From assembly GCA_934177725.1 (NCBI GenBank), contig CAKPPO010000005.1, positions 11,861-75,860 of the forward strand: DNA of 64,000 bases, written 5' to 3'. Of this stretch, positions 1 through 8,080 are shown in pieces. Both the position numbers and the translations under genes were made by a program. This stretch comes from an uncultured Clostridia bacterium (lineage in GTDB: Bacteria > Bacillota > Clostridia > TANB77 > CAG-508). The notes beneath the pieces were generated by a model that worked only from the letters and a program-made list of their open reading frames with translations, was not told the origin of the DNA and ran no database searches. The stretch's first letter is position 1. Each line of letters opens with the position of its first letter.

Positions 1-74
1 TTTCCATTTTCATATTTTATTAATATTTTATAATCTTCTAATACTTCTATATCTTTTATTATTGGCATTAACAT
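1..74 (-). CDS. DUF2442-like protein, N-terminal part (cut by window edge)
   Basis: Only the first two dozen codons are inside the window. They begin MLMPIIKDIEVLEDYKIL and follow a GGAGAG ribosome binding site at 81-86. This start resembles DUF2442 proteins, which are very often encoded next to DUF4160 proteins, and the gene just upstream here is a DUF4160. Function is unknown; in other genomes the pair is sometimes discussed as toxin-antitoxin-like, which is not shown here. The gene follows the DUF4160 gene by about 20 bases, so the two are probably cotranscribed. The family call rests on a short stretch plus context. Confidence 0.55.
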   Translation of the reverse strand, partial: MLMPIIKDIEVLEDYKILIKYENG

Positions 75-95
75 TTTTATCTCTCCAATCTTTTT

Positions 96-368
96 TTACT
101 TTAAAGGCTTTATTTTAAAACCTTCTTTTCCTTGTAGTAAAAGATTCCACAAATCATTTAGTTCTTTATTATGTATTTCAATCCATGCTTGTATTATTTT
201 TTGCTGACTTTTAGGAATTTGACCTTCTATTACATTCCCATTTAAATCAAATATGGCTCTATATTCATTATAATTTACGTGCATATGTGGTAAATTATGT
301 TGTTTATTATCTCTAAAGTACATTCTTATCGTTATACCATAAAATTTAGATATAATTGGCACTTTCAT
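96..368 (-). CDS. DUF4160 domain protein
   Basis: A 90-residue protein with the hallmarks of DUF4160: the N-terminal 'PIISKFYGI', then 'IRMYFRDN' and the 'HMHVNYNEYRAIFDLNG' core. Its biochemical role is unknown. It is headed by a good AAGGAGG site directly before the ATG and is followed by a DUF2442-like gene on the same strand, which is the usual partner arrangement. The pair probably forms a small two-gene operon that continues beyond the left edge of the window. No membrane segment or signal peptide is visible, so it is expected to be cytoplasmic. Confidence 0.8.
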   Translation of the reverse strand: MKVPIISKFYGITIRMYFRDNKQHNLPHMHVNYNEYRAIFDLNGNVIEGQIPKSQQKIIQAWIEIHNKELNDLWNLLLQGKEGFKIKPLK

Positions 369-466
369 TCCTCCTTATAATATCATATTACTTTCTATTT
401 TTCAACTTTCTAGTTAAATTTTATTTAAAATTGTTTGTAGTGTTATAATAAAATACGTTTTTTTAT

Positions 467-2326
467 TTAAAATCCTGTTCTTGGTAATGTAGGCTTTGGT
501 GGTTCTTTAGATTTATTTGTAATTGTTATTTCTGATATTTCTCCATCTTTCTTTATCTTAACTATATGTTCTTCTTCATTTAATATATAATTTTTGTTTG
601 TTTTAGTTTCTTTTAATATATATTTTCCTAGTTCTAATTCTTCTGTAAGAATAATTCCTTCTTTGTCTGTTACATATGTACCTACTAATTCACCATCTTC
701 TCTTTTTAATTCAAAAACTACATCTTTTAATGGTGTGCCTTTTAAATCTCCATTTATTTTATTATCATCTTCACTTACTTTTATTATTTTAATTTGACCT
801 TTTTGTTTTTCGTTTTCTATTTTTATTATTGTAGTTTCTTTCCATTTTATTTCTATTTCTTTTTCTTCTGTTGATTTATACTCTTCTTTTGTTTCTTTTT
901 CTTTTATAGTATAGTCACCTATTGGTAAATCATTTATATTTACTTCTCCCTTTTCATCTGTGACTACTTCTTTTACTAATTTTCCATTTTTATCATATAT
1001 TCCAAATTTTACACCTTCTAGTAAAATCTCGTTATTATCTTTGTCTACTTTTATAATTCTAAGATTACCTTTTTTTAATTCATTTTCGAATTCTACAATT
1101 GTTTTTTCTCCCCACTTTAAAGTAATTTCTTTTTCCTCTTTACTTAGTACATAATTTGCTGGTACTTCTATTTCTTTAATTATTACATTTTGTGGTTCTA
1201 ATCCTTCTAATTTTGCAATACCTTTTCCATTTGTTGTGACTTTTCCTAGTACATCACCATTTTTATTTTTTATTTTAAATGTAACATTTGCAATTGGCTC
1301 TTTTGTTTCTTGATCTATTTTTAATATTTCTAAATTACATTTATTGGCTTTAATTTTTAGACTTGTATTTGTACTTGCTTTTTCATAGCCTGATGTATAT
1401 GTAGCATAACTTTGTGCGTTCTCTATTTTACTTTTACAGAAAAATACCGGATTTGTTTTCACATAAGCATTTTTTATATTGATTTTTCCATCAATATCCT
1501 TTTTTATTTTATTTATTGGAATTGCTACTTTGAAATAATTTTCTGATAAAACATTTTTTTCTCTATTTTTTGAATCTAATATTTTTGTTCCACTAGGGAA
1601 ATCTTTGATTTCAATTTCATAAGATTTTAAATTTTTATTTCCTGTTACTTTGTAATTTTGAACATAATATAATGTATTTCCTATTGTTTCTTTTTTATAT
1701 TCACCTTGTGTAGAAATACTTACTCTTGGCGCCTCATATACTTCTTTTCCATTTATTCCATATTCATAAAGTTTTTGTGAAACCTCTAGAACTTTTGCTC
1801 CTCTTCTTCTAATTTCTTCTACACTATTTCCATCTACACTTCTGTCTCCTAATACATATTTATCTTTTGGAGCTATTCCTTCTACTAAACTATGAAGTGC
1901 AATTTTTGTGGCGCTATAGAAATCATCATCACATTCTAAGTTCCATTCCTTATATGTAGAACCCATATATCCTTTATTTAATACTCTCCATATTTTATTG
2001 TCTTTCTCTTTACTTATTGTTGTTTCATATGAGTCATAACCTGTTCCAACGCCTTGCTTTGCAGGTTCTACACAAAATGCCGGATATCTTACCCCTTCTT
2101 CTTCATCTGTATAGTACACATACCATACAATTTTATAGCTCCATTTCTGATAATCTTCCATCCAATATTCTACCAAAGAATCACATTCATGGTCTCCCTC
2201 AAGTTCTATAGTATCTCCTTCTTTTATACTTGCTTGTACTGTACTAAACATATTTCCTGTAATTTGTAATATTTGTATAATTAGTAATAGTATTATTAAT
2301 ACTTTTTTTGTTATTTTATTTTTCAT
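467..2326 (-). CDS. SpaA/CnaB-repeat surface adhesin with thioester-like domain and terminal LPRTG
   Basis: A 619-residue secreted protein. Residues 1-32 form a signal peptide. Residues about 45-200 look like a TQXA/thioester domain: the Cys is in 'PAFCVEP' (C85), but where the family has the thioester Gln in 'TQxA' this protein reads 'ATKIAL', with Lys at 141. Three CnaB/SpaA-type beta-sandwich repeats follow from about residue 320 ('LEILKIDQET', 'LRIIKVDKDN', 'IKIIKVSEDD'), closing with 'FENEL', 'IENEK' and 'ITNKS'. The protein ends 'LPRTGF' and stops, without the hydrophobic segment and basic tail that normally follow a sortase motif; neither alternative frame downstream supplies one. A class D sortase gene lies at 6959-7549. 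Likely role: cell-surface adhesion, but anchoring is doubtful as encoded. Confidence 0.8.
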   Translation of the reverse strand: MKNKITKKVLIILLLIIQILQITGNMFSTVQASIKEGDTIELEGDHECDSLVEYWMEDYQKWSYKIVWYVYYTDEEEGVRYPAFCVEPAKQGVGTGYDSYETTISKEKDNKIWRVLNKGYMGSTYKEWNLECDDDFYSATKIALHSLVEGIAPKDKYVLGDRSVDGNSVEEIRRRGAKVLEVSQKLYEYGINGKEVYEAPRVSISTQGEYKKETIGNTLYYVQNYKVTGNKNLKSYEIEIKDFPSGTKILDSKNREKNVLSENYFKVAIPINKIKKDIDGKINIKNAYVKTNPVFFCKSKIENAQSYATYTSGYEKASTNTSLKIKANKCNLEILKIDQETKEPIANVTFKIKNKNGDVLGKVTTNGKGIAKLEGLEPQNVIIKEIEVPANYVLSKEEKEITLKWGEKTIVEFENELKKGNLRIIKVDKDNNEILLEGVKFGIYDKNGKLVKEVVTDEKGEVNINDLPIGDYTIKEKETKEEYKSTEEKEIEIKWKETTIIKIENEKQKGQIKIIKVSEDDNKINGDLKGTPLKDVVFELKREDGELVGTYVTDKEGIILTEELELGKYILKETKTNKNYILNEEEHIVKIKKDGEISEITITNKSKEPPKPTLPRTGF

Positions 2327-2449
2327 ATCTTTTCCTTTCTTTTATAATTTGCTTTTATTAAAATTATAGGTAGGAAAATTTGGCAAACAAAACCTAATTT
2401 TTGCTACATTTGTTTTCTGTAATAACTTATTATAACTTTCTTTGAACAC

Positions 2450-2490
2450 AAAAAGAGACTAAATCAACGTTATAAACGTTACATTTAGCC
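2450..2490 (-). terminator. Intrinsic terminator of rpsF-ssb-rpsR operon
   Basis: Reading on the minus strand after rpsR, a hairpin pairs CTAAAT...AACGTT with AACGTT...ATTTAG and is followed by TCTCTTTTT. It lies about 30-70 bases after the rpsR stop. Confidence 0.75.
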
Positions 2491-2521
2491 CCTATTTTAT
2501 TTTTATGTATAAACCATTATA

Positions 2522-2803
2522 TTATTCTTGTGTAAATGGTAATACAGCAATTTGTCTTGCTCTTTTTACTGCTAAAGTAATATCTCTTTGATGTTTTGCG
2601 CAAGCTCCTGTTGCTCTTCTTGGTAATATTTTACCTTTATCATTGATGAATTTTTTTAATTGATCTGCATTTTTATAATCTAAAACAAGATTTTTGTCTG
2701 CACATAAAGGACAAACTTTTTTTCTTATTTTTCTAAATCTTGGATTAAAATCTTCATCCATGTTGCTGTTTCTATTGTTTCTTTTTTGTTTTTTGTCTGC
2801 CAT
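2522..2803 (-). CDS. rpsR: 30S ribosomal protein S18
   Basis: A 93-residue basic protein that matches bS18. The conserved core '[18 protein letters not shown]' and '[13 protein letters not shown]' are visible in the second half. The N-terminal part has an extra 'CPLCADKN' stretch. S18 binds S6 on the platform of the small subunit. It is the last gene of the classical rpsF-ssb-rpsR operon, 41 bases after ssb, and is followed by an intrinsic terminator. Confidence 0.97.
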   Translation of the reverse strand: MADKKQKRNNRNSNMDEDFNPRFRKIRKKVCPLCADKNLVLDYKNADQLKKFINDKGKILPRRATGACAKHQRDITLAVKRARQIAVLPFTQE

Positions 2804-2844
2804 TGCAATTTCCCCCTATCTTATAAATTTATCGTTTCTCTTAC

Positions 2845-3270
2845 TTAAAATGGTAAATCGTCTCCTGAAGAAACTTCAAAGTCTGAACTTCCAGCTGATT
2901 CTGGCATAGCACCAAAAGTAGCGTCAAAGTTTGCACTTGAATCTCCATCTCTTTTACTATCTGCAAAATATGCTTCTTCTGCAACAACTTCTGTAATATA
3001 GTGTTTTTGACCTTGATCATCATCCCATGTTCTTGTTTGAATTCTTCCAATTATTCCAACTTGTTGACCTTTTTTGAAATATTTGCTACAGAATTCTCCA
3101 AGTTTGCTCCATGCTACTATATTAATAAAGTCTGCTTGTCTTTCTTCTCCTTGTCTTACAAATCTTCTATTAACTGCTAAGCTAAAAGAAGCTACTAAAG
3201 TATTATTAGATTGTGTATATCTAACTTCAGGATCTCTTGTTAATCTTCCCATTAAAATTACTTTGTTCAT
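2845..3270 (-). CDS. ssb: Single-stranded DNA-binding protein
   Basis: A 141-residue SSB. The OB fold occupies roughly residues 1-105, starting 'MNKVILMGRLTRDPEVRYT' and containing 'FINIVAWSKLGEFCSKYFKKGQ'. A short flexible linker leads to the acidic C-terminal tip 'GDDLPF', which recruits partner proteins of replication and repair. The gene sits between rpsF and rpsR, the standard Firmicutes order, so it is transcribed with the two ribosomal proteins. Confidence 0.97.
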   Translation of the reverse strand: MNKVILMGRLTRDPEVRYTQSNNTLVASFSLAVNRRFVRQGEERQADFINIVAWSKLGEFCSKYFKKGQQVGIIGRIQTRTWDDDQGQKHYITEVVAEEAYFADSKRDGDSSANFDATFGAMPESAGSSDFEVSSGDDLPF

Positions 3271-3309
3271 ATTTTTTACCTTATCCTTTCTTTTTTAAAG
3301 GCTTTCTTA

Positions 3310-3594
3310 CTATTCTTCTACTTTTACTGTCATGAATTTGATTATTTCGTCTGTAATTCTATAAATTCTTTCAAGTTCAGAAATTAGGCTTGGGTTTGCT
3401 TCGAAATAAAATACTACATAGAAACCTTCAGCATTTTTTTGTATTTCATATGCTAATTTTTTTCTTCCTAATTCGTCTGCTTTTTCTAATTTTCCATCAG
3501 TATTAATCAAATCTGTAAATTTTTGAACAAGACTTTTAATTCCTTCTTCATCTACACTTGGATTAATAATGATAACACTCTCGTATTTATTCAT
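3310..3594 (-). CDS. rpsF: 30S ribosomal protein S6
   Basis: A 94-residue protein that matches bS6 in length and motifs: 'MNKYESVIIINPSVDEE', 'GRKKLAYEIQKNAEGFYVVFYFEANP' region and 'RIYRITDEIIKFMTVKVEE'. It is the first gene of rpsF-ssb-rpsR and has a strong GGGAGGTGA site. About 130 bases of leader with a TATAAT-like box precede it. In other bacteria S6:S18 represses this operon through a leader motif; I could not identify that motif with confidence here. Confidence 0.97.
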   Translation of the reverse strand: MNKYESVIIINPSVDEEGIKSLVQKFTDLINTDGKLEKADELGRKKLAYEIQKNAEGFYVVFYFEANPSLISELERIYRITDEIIKFMTVKVEE

Positions 3595-3727
3595 TATTTT
3601 TCACCTCCCTTTGGATTGATAACCTACATTAATGTAAGTAAGGATGTAAAAATTATATCTCATTTTTACAACATTAGTATTTTACCACACTTTTAAGCAT
3701 ATCGCAAGTGTTTTAGCAACATTTACA

Positions 3728-5470
3728 TTAATTATTTACTTGTCTTGTGTAATATACCATTCCGTATCCAAAATTTAATTTGCAATATTCTCCTATAAAT
3801 TCTGGTTCATCCCAACTTAATTCATAAGTAGGCTCTAATATTATTTTTCCTTCTTTATTAATAACTCCCCATTTATTATCTTTCTCAATTCCCGCAAAAC
3901 CTTGAGTATTTAACTCTGTTGCTGAATCATAAATAGGTTCTATTATTACATTATCTTCCTTATTTTTATATCCCCATTTTCCGTTTTCTGAAAAAGCAAA
4001 TAAATTTGAGTTTGTAAATATATTTTTTGCTTGTATTTTGTTAGCATTTTTGTCGAAATATTCTCTTTGTGTTTGTGACTCTAATTTTACGTACTCTTTT
4101 TCTATTGTTAATTTAGCATTTTTCATTTGTGCTACTTTTTCCATGTTGTCGTTATATAATTCTATTGTGTATGGTTCTGTTATTATTGCTTGTAGCATAT
4201 TTTTGTTTTCAATTTTTTGTATTACACTATAGTTAGAAATAATTTGTTTTTTAGTATTCGCATCATATACTGATGTTTTTCCATTTTCATTTATAATATA
4301 ATAGTCTTTAAATATATGCTCTATATATGAATATTCATTATTTAATATGTTATTTCCATTTTCGTCTACAATCCCAAACTTGTCTTCTTCATTCATAGTA
4401 ATACGATATTTAGAGTTTTCTTCACTATATATTATTTTATATTTTTGTTCTTCTTGCTTATTTCCTTTTTCATCAAAGTAATATTTTTCTTGGTCTTTTT
4501 CTGCATATATACTCTTATTAGATATTATAATATTATCATATTCTGGTTTTAAAATTTCTTTTCCTTCTTTATTGTATACTCCTTGCTTTGAGCTTTTTTG
4601 TACAATAAATAATTCATTTTCTTTGTTGTATTCAATTTCTTCATAAACATGTTTTAATATTATTTTTTTATCGTTATATATTCCTGCTTGTCCATTCTTA
4701 AAAGCTAATATATAAACTTCATCTTCAATTTCTGTCACACGTTCTATTTCATTATATTCTTCTTTTAAAATTTGACTTCCATTTGAATTTATATAACCAT
4801 ATTTATATCCATCTGTTGTTTTATTTCCAACAATAAAACCTGCTTTTTGATATTTGGTATTTTCATCATAATATCCATCTGCTGTGATAGAATCATATTT
4901 TATTTCTACCATTTGTTTGCCTCTTATATTGATGACTCCATATTTATCTTCTTTTTTTACTAGTAAGCAACCTTCTTTATATAATAAGCTTTCTATTGAA
5001 TCATATATTGCATTTGTTATTTTCTTGCCTTTAAAATCTATAATTCCATATTTATTATTTTCTTTGTACATTAATACACTTTTTTCATAAGGTACTTCTG
5101 TTGTTGCATCTTTAAAAATAAGAGGTTCCACCTTTTCATATTTAGTTAATATTTTCTCATTTTTTGAATTTATTATTTCTGTTTTGTATTCCTCTTGAGA
5201 ATTGTAGTTAGTGTAACCAACAAAAACGTCTTTTGATGGATTAGGTATTACTAGCATCTCATATTTAGGTTCTACTACTATCTTTCCTTCTGAATCTATT
5301 ACACCATATTTCTCGTCTTCATATAATATAAAATATGAATATTGATCTATACTTTCTATTTTGTAGTTTTTATCTATATATTTGTTATATATAAATATTC
5401 CTCCTAATATAAGTATTAAAAGTATTGCTATTATTACTATAATTAAAATCATTCTTTTACTATTTTTCAT
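3728..5470 (-). CDS. WG-repeat protein with N-terminal membrane anchor
   Basis: A 580-residue protein with one N-terminal membrane segment (about residues 8-30, 'MILIIVIIAILLILILGGIF') followed by a long extracytoplasmic part made of WG-type repeats. Copies include 'KYGVIDSEGKIVVEPKYE', 'KYGIIDFKGKKI', 'KYGVINIRGKQMVEIKYD', 'KFGIVDENGNNIL', 'KWGYKNKEDNVIIEPIYD' and 'KWGVINKEGKIILEPTYE'. WG repeats form beta-propeller-like folds; no specific ligand can be named. I chose the ATG at 5470 because GGAGG lies five bases upstream; an ATG four codons earlier overlaps that GGAGG. It stands alone between the rpsF operon and a CNNM-type gene. Confidence 0.8.
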   Translation of the reverse strand: MKNSKRMILIIVIIAILLILILGGIFIYNKYIDKNYKIESIDQYSYFILYEDEKYGVIDSEGKIVVEPKYEMLVIPNPSKDVFVGYTNYNSQEEYKTEIINSKNEKILTKYEKVEPLIFKDATTEVPYEKSVLMYKENNKYGIIDFKGKKITNAIYDSIESLLYKEGCLLVKKEDKYGVINIRGKQMVEIKYDSITADGYYDENTKYQKAGFIVGNKTTDGYKYGYINSNGSQILKEEYNEIERVTEIEDEVYILAFKNGQAGIYNDKKIILKHVYEEIEYNKENELFIVQKSSKQGVYNKEGKEILKPEYDNIIISNKSIYAEKDQEKYYFDEKGNKQEEQKYKIIYSEENSKYRITMNEEDKFGIVDENGNNILNNEYSYIEHIFKDYYIINENGKTSVYDANTKKQIISNYSVIQKIENKNMLQAIITEPYTIELYNDNMEKVAQMKNAKLTIEKEYVKLESQTQREYFDKNANKIQAKNIFTNSNLFAFSENGKWGYKNKEDNVIIEPIYDSATELNTQGFAGIEKDNKWGVINKEGKIILEPTYELSWDEPEFIGEYCKLNFGYGMVYYTRQVNN

Positions 5471-5495
5471 TATTTCCTCCATCTTTTCCTTCGTT

Positions 5496-6782
5496 TTATA
5501 TTTTACAAGCTTTAACTAACACAATTCTTTTATCTTCGGATTTTTCAATTTTATAATTAACTTGTTTTGTTTCTATGATAGGAGTCTCGTTATCTTTTGG
5601 TAATCTTCCTAACAAGTCTATTAAATATCCTGATAAAGTTTCATAATCTCCTTCTGGTAAATCAATTTTTAGTATTTTCTTTAAGTCATTTATAGATACA
5701 CTTCCATTGATTAAAAATGTATTGTCATCTATCTTTGTATAGTCATTTTCAAAATCATCATATTCGTCAAAAATGTTTCCTACAATTTCTTCTAATAAAT
5801 CCTCCATAGTTACTATACCCGCTGTTCCACCATATTCATCAACTACTATTGCCATTTGCATTTTATTTTTTTGCAAATTTTTAAATAGTTCATTAATTGG
5901 CTTGTTTTCAGAGACAAAATAAGCTTCTCTCATGATATTTTTTATTTTTATAGCTTTTTTTCCATGTAAATATTTTAATAAATCCTTTACAAATAATACT
6001 CCTTTTATATTATCTATAGTTTCCTCATACACTGGAATTCTGCTATATTTATAATCATCTAATTCTTTTATAATATCATTTATTTCAGAGTCTATTTCAA
6101 TTGCATATACATCTGTTCTATGAGTCATTACTTCAGATACTGTAATATCATTAAATTCAAATATATTGTGAATCATTTCTTTTTCCTCTTGTTGTATTGT
6201 TCCTTTTTCTTCCCCCTCATCAATCATCATTTTAATCTCTTCTTCTGTTACAACTTCTTCTTCATTTTCAGATATTCCAAATAATTTTGAAATGAAGTTT
6301 GTAACAGCACTTAGGACTTTTACAAATGGTAAAGTAATAATAGAAAGGAATCTAATTACACCTATACTTGAAAATGCTATTTTTTCATAATATTTCATTG
6401 CTAACCTTTTTGGTACTAATTCCCCAAACACTAGAGTAAAAAATGATAGTATTATTGTTATTAAAACAATAGAAATTCCTTTAAATACTTGAATTGATAT
6501 CATAGGAAATATTTTATATAATGCTGGGGCTAAAATATCAGCAAATGCATCTGATGCAAAAGCACTTGATAAAAAGCCTGCTAAAGTAATTCCAATTTGG
6601 ATAGTTGCTAAAAATTCGCTTGGATTTTTCAACATTTTTTGTATTTGTCTAGCTTTTTTATTTCCTTCTTTTGCTTGTTTTTCTATTTTTGTATCATTAA
6701 GGGATATAAATGCTATTTCTGAAGCTGCAAAGTAGGCATTTAACAATATTAAAACTACTAATATAACAATTTGAGTTATCAT
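5496..6782 (-). CDS. CNNM/CorC (HlyC-type) transporter-associated membrane protein
   Basis: A 428-residue protein of the UPF0053/CNNM family. A DUF21 membrane domain spans about residues 1-190 ('NAYFAASEIAFISLND', 'LATIQIGITLAGFLSSAFA', 'LVFGELVPKR'). Two CBS domains follow at about 205-325 ('MTHRTDVYAIE', 'RIPVYEET', 'VVDEYGGTAGIVTMEDLLEEIVG'), then a CorC/HlyC domain at about 340-425. Relatives are implicated in magnesium and cobalt efflux or its control; older annotations call them hemolysins. The ribosome binding site is modest (AAAGAGTGA). It may be transcribed with the WG-repeat gene 26 bases downstream. Confidence 0.9.
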   Translation of the reverse strand: MITQIVILVVLILLNAYFAASEIAFISLNDTKIEKQAKEGNKKARQIQKMLKNPSEFLATIQIGITLAGFLSSAFASDAFADILAPALYKIFPMISIQVFKGISIVLITIILSFFTLVFGELVPKRLAMKYYEKIAFSSIGVIRFLSIITLPFVKVLSAVTNFISKLFGISENEEEVVTEEEIKMMIDEGEEKGTIQQEEKEMIHNIFEFNDITVSEVMTHRTDVYAIEIDSEINDIIKELDDYKYSRIPVYEETIDNIKGVLFVKDLLKYLHGKKAIKIKNIMREAYFVSENKPINELFKNLQKNKMQMAIVVDEYGGTAGIVTMEDLLEEIVGNIFDEYDDFENDYTKIDDNTFLINGSVSINDLKKILKIDLPEGDYETLSGYLIDLLGRLPKDNETPIIETKQVNYKIEKSEDKRIVLVKACKI

Positions 6783-6958
6783 TTTTTGTTCACTCTTTCT
6801 TCTCTTTTTGTTATATTTATTCCCTTTTTTTGATGCTTTTATTATATATTTATTATATTTCCTATGTCAATTATTTTTCTTTTTTGTTTATAAAATTTTC
6901 AATAATTTCTTATACTCATTCCTCCTTATAAATATTTTTCCGTATTTCAATTTAACCT

Positions 6959-7549
6959 TTATATTTCTACTGCCTGAATACAAGTTCTATATTCAGGCAT
7001 GTCTTCTAAGCAAGTAATAAGTGTTAATATATTTTCATTTGTATTTTCTAGACAGCTAAAATCTGTTTCTTTAATTTTTTTATTTTCAATAACTTTATAA
7101 TTTCTACTATTGCTTTCTGTTTTATACACAATTACATCCCCTTCTTCAAGATTCTTTATTTCTTTGAAAAAGTTATATTTATATCCTCTATTATGAGCTG
7201 CAAGAACAACATTTCCGTCCCATTTACTTGTTGTTTTGAAATGCCCCACACCTCTTCTTAAAACTTCTTTACTTGTACCTTCTATAATAGGTGCATCTAA
7301 ATTAATTTTAGAAATAAGTATTCTCCATTCATTTTTCTTATATTGATTTTTAATAATTTCATTTTCTTCTATATTTTCTACTTCTTTTTTTTGGTTATAT
7401 GACACTTGACTTGTTTTTGTGTCATTATTAGAATTATTATCCTTTTTTTGATTTTTAAAAAATTGATTATGAATAAATTTTATAGATACAAATATTATAA
7501 TTGTAAGTATTATGCAAATAGCTATCCTGTTTCTTTTGCTATAAAACAT
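6959..7549 (-). CDS. Class D sortase
   Basis: A 196-residue sortase with an N-terminal membrane anchor (residues 8-26) and a linker rich in Asn and Lys. The catalytic residues are all visible: His119 in 'VVLAAHNRG', Cys180 in 'TLITC' and Arg188 in 'EYRTC'. The spacing and 'TLITC' box fit class D, the type that attaches LPXTG-like proteins to the cell wall or acts in sporulation and aerial growth in other bacteria. The adhesin at 467-2326 ends in LPRTG and is the only candidate substrate seen in the window. A promoter at 7795-7823 gives a leader of about 240 bases, poor in G. Start chosen at the ATG after GGAGGCTGAATT. Confidence 0.88.
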   Translation of the reverse strand: MFYSKRNRIAICIILTIIIFVSIKFIHNQFFKNQKKDNNSNNDTKTSQVSYNQKKEVENIEENEIIKNQYKKNEWRILISKINLDAPIIEGTSKEVLRRGVGHFKTTSKWDGNVVLAAHNRGYKYNFFKEIKNLEEGDVIVYKTESNSRNYKVIENKKIKETDFSCLENTNENILTLITCLEDMPEYRTCIQAVEI

Positions 7550-7794
7550 ACATAAATTCAGCCTCCTTTTTATGTTTTTCTCTCTATTTTATTCTTCTGT
7601 TTTTCTAATTTCTTTTGTTTGTTATAACTTCTTTTGATTACAACTTTCTAATCTTTTGTATGATTATATATTTTTTCTTCTGTTTAGTTTGGATTTTGGG
7701 TTATGTGTATTTTTCTTACACAATAACTAATGATTTTTAACTTTTCTGAAAGTAAATTTTTTTGAATTAAAACTGCAATTTTTAATCTGGATTT

Positions 7795-7823
7795 ATGTTA
7801 CCATATTTTTCCATGCTTGTAAA
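7795..7823 (-). promoter_or_regulatory. Promoter of the sortase gene
   Basis: Minus-strand TTTACA (7823-7818), 17-base spacer, TAACAT (7800-7795). A TGTCGAA match to the Spo0A box lies 30 bases farther upstream at 7853-7859. The resulting leader is long (about 240 bases) and holds no gene. Confidence 0.5.
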
Positions 7824-7948
7824 GAACTTTTCGTCGTGCTTTTTCTTTGTTTTTCGACACCCGCTTAGTGTAATCCGCTTTTTATATAAATTTTTTATTG
7901 TATTCTTTGCATTGTTTTTCTAAAATTTTATAATTATAACATAAAAGA

Positions 7949-8054
7949 GCGATCCTAAGATTTTCTATCAAATGCAAATTTTAAGAAAATCTAAGGATCG
8001 CCATATTTATCTAGTACAGAAAGTTCTCCTACAAGGAGAACTTTCCTACTATAT
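7949..8054 (+). repeat. Structured interspersed repeat, copy A
   Basis: Two hairpins joined by a conserved linker. Hairpin 1 pairs GCGATCCTAAGATTTTCT with AGAAAATCTAAGGATCGC (7949-8002). The linker reads CATATTTATCTAGTACAG. Hairpin 2 pairs GAAAGTTCTCCT with AGGAGAACTTTC (8020-8045). The tail CCTACTATATAAAAAAA runs into the terminator of the histidine kinase gene. Similar elements are at 31325-31417, 54445-54562 and, more weakly, 52970-53058. Confidence 0.75.
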
Positions 8055-8080
8055 AAAAAAAGATGCTATTTTTTAGCATC
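8055..8080 (-). terminator. Terminator of the two-component operon
   Basis: GATGCT pairs with AGCATC around the kinase stop codon and is followed by seven T residues on the minus strand. Confidence 0.8.

Noticed and set aside
3595..3727. S6:S18 autoregulatory leader motif before rpsF
   Set aside because: I could not find the conserved bulged hairpin convincingly by eye.
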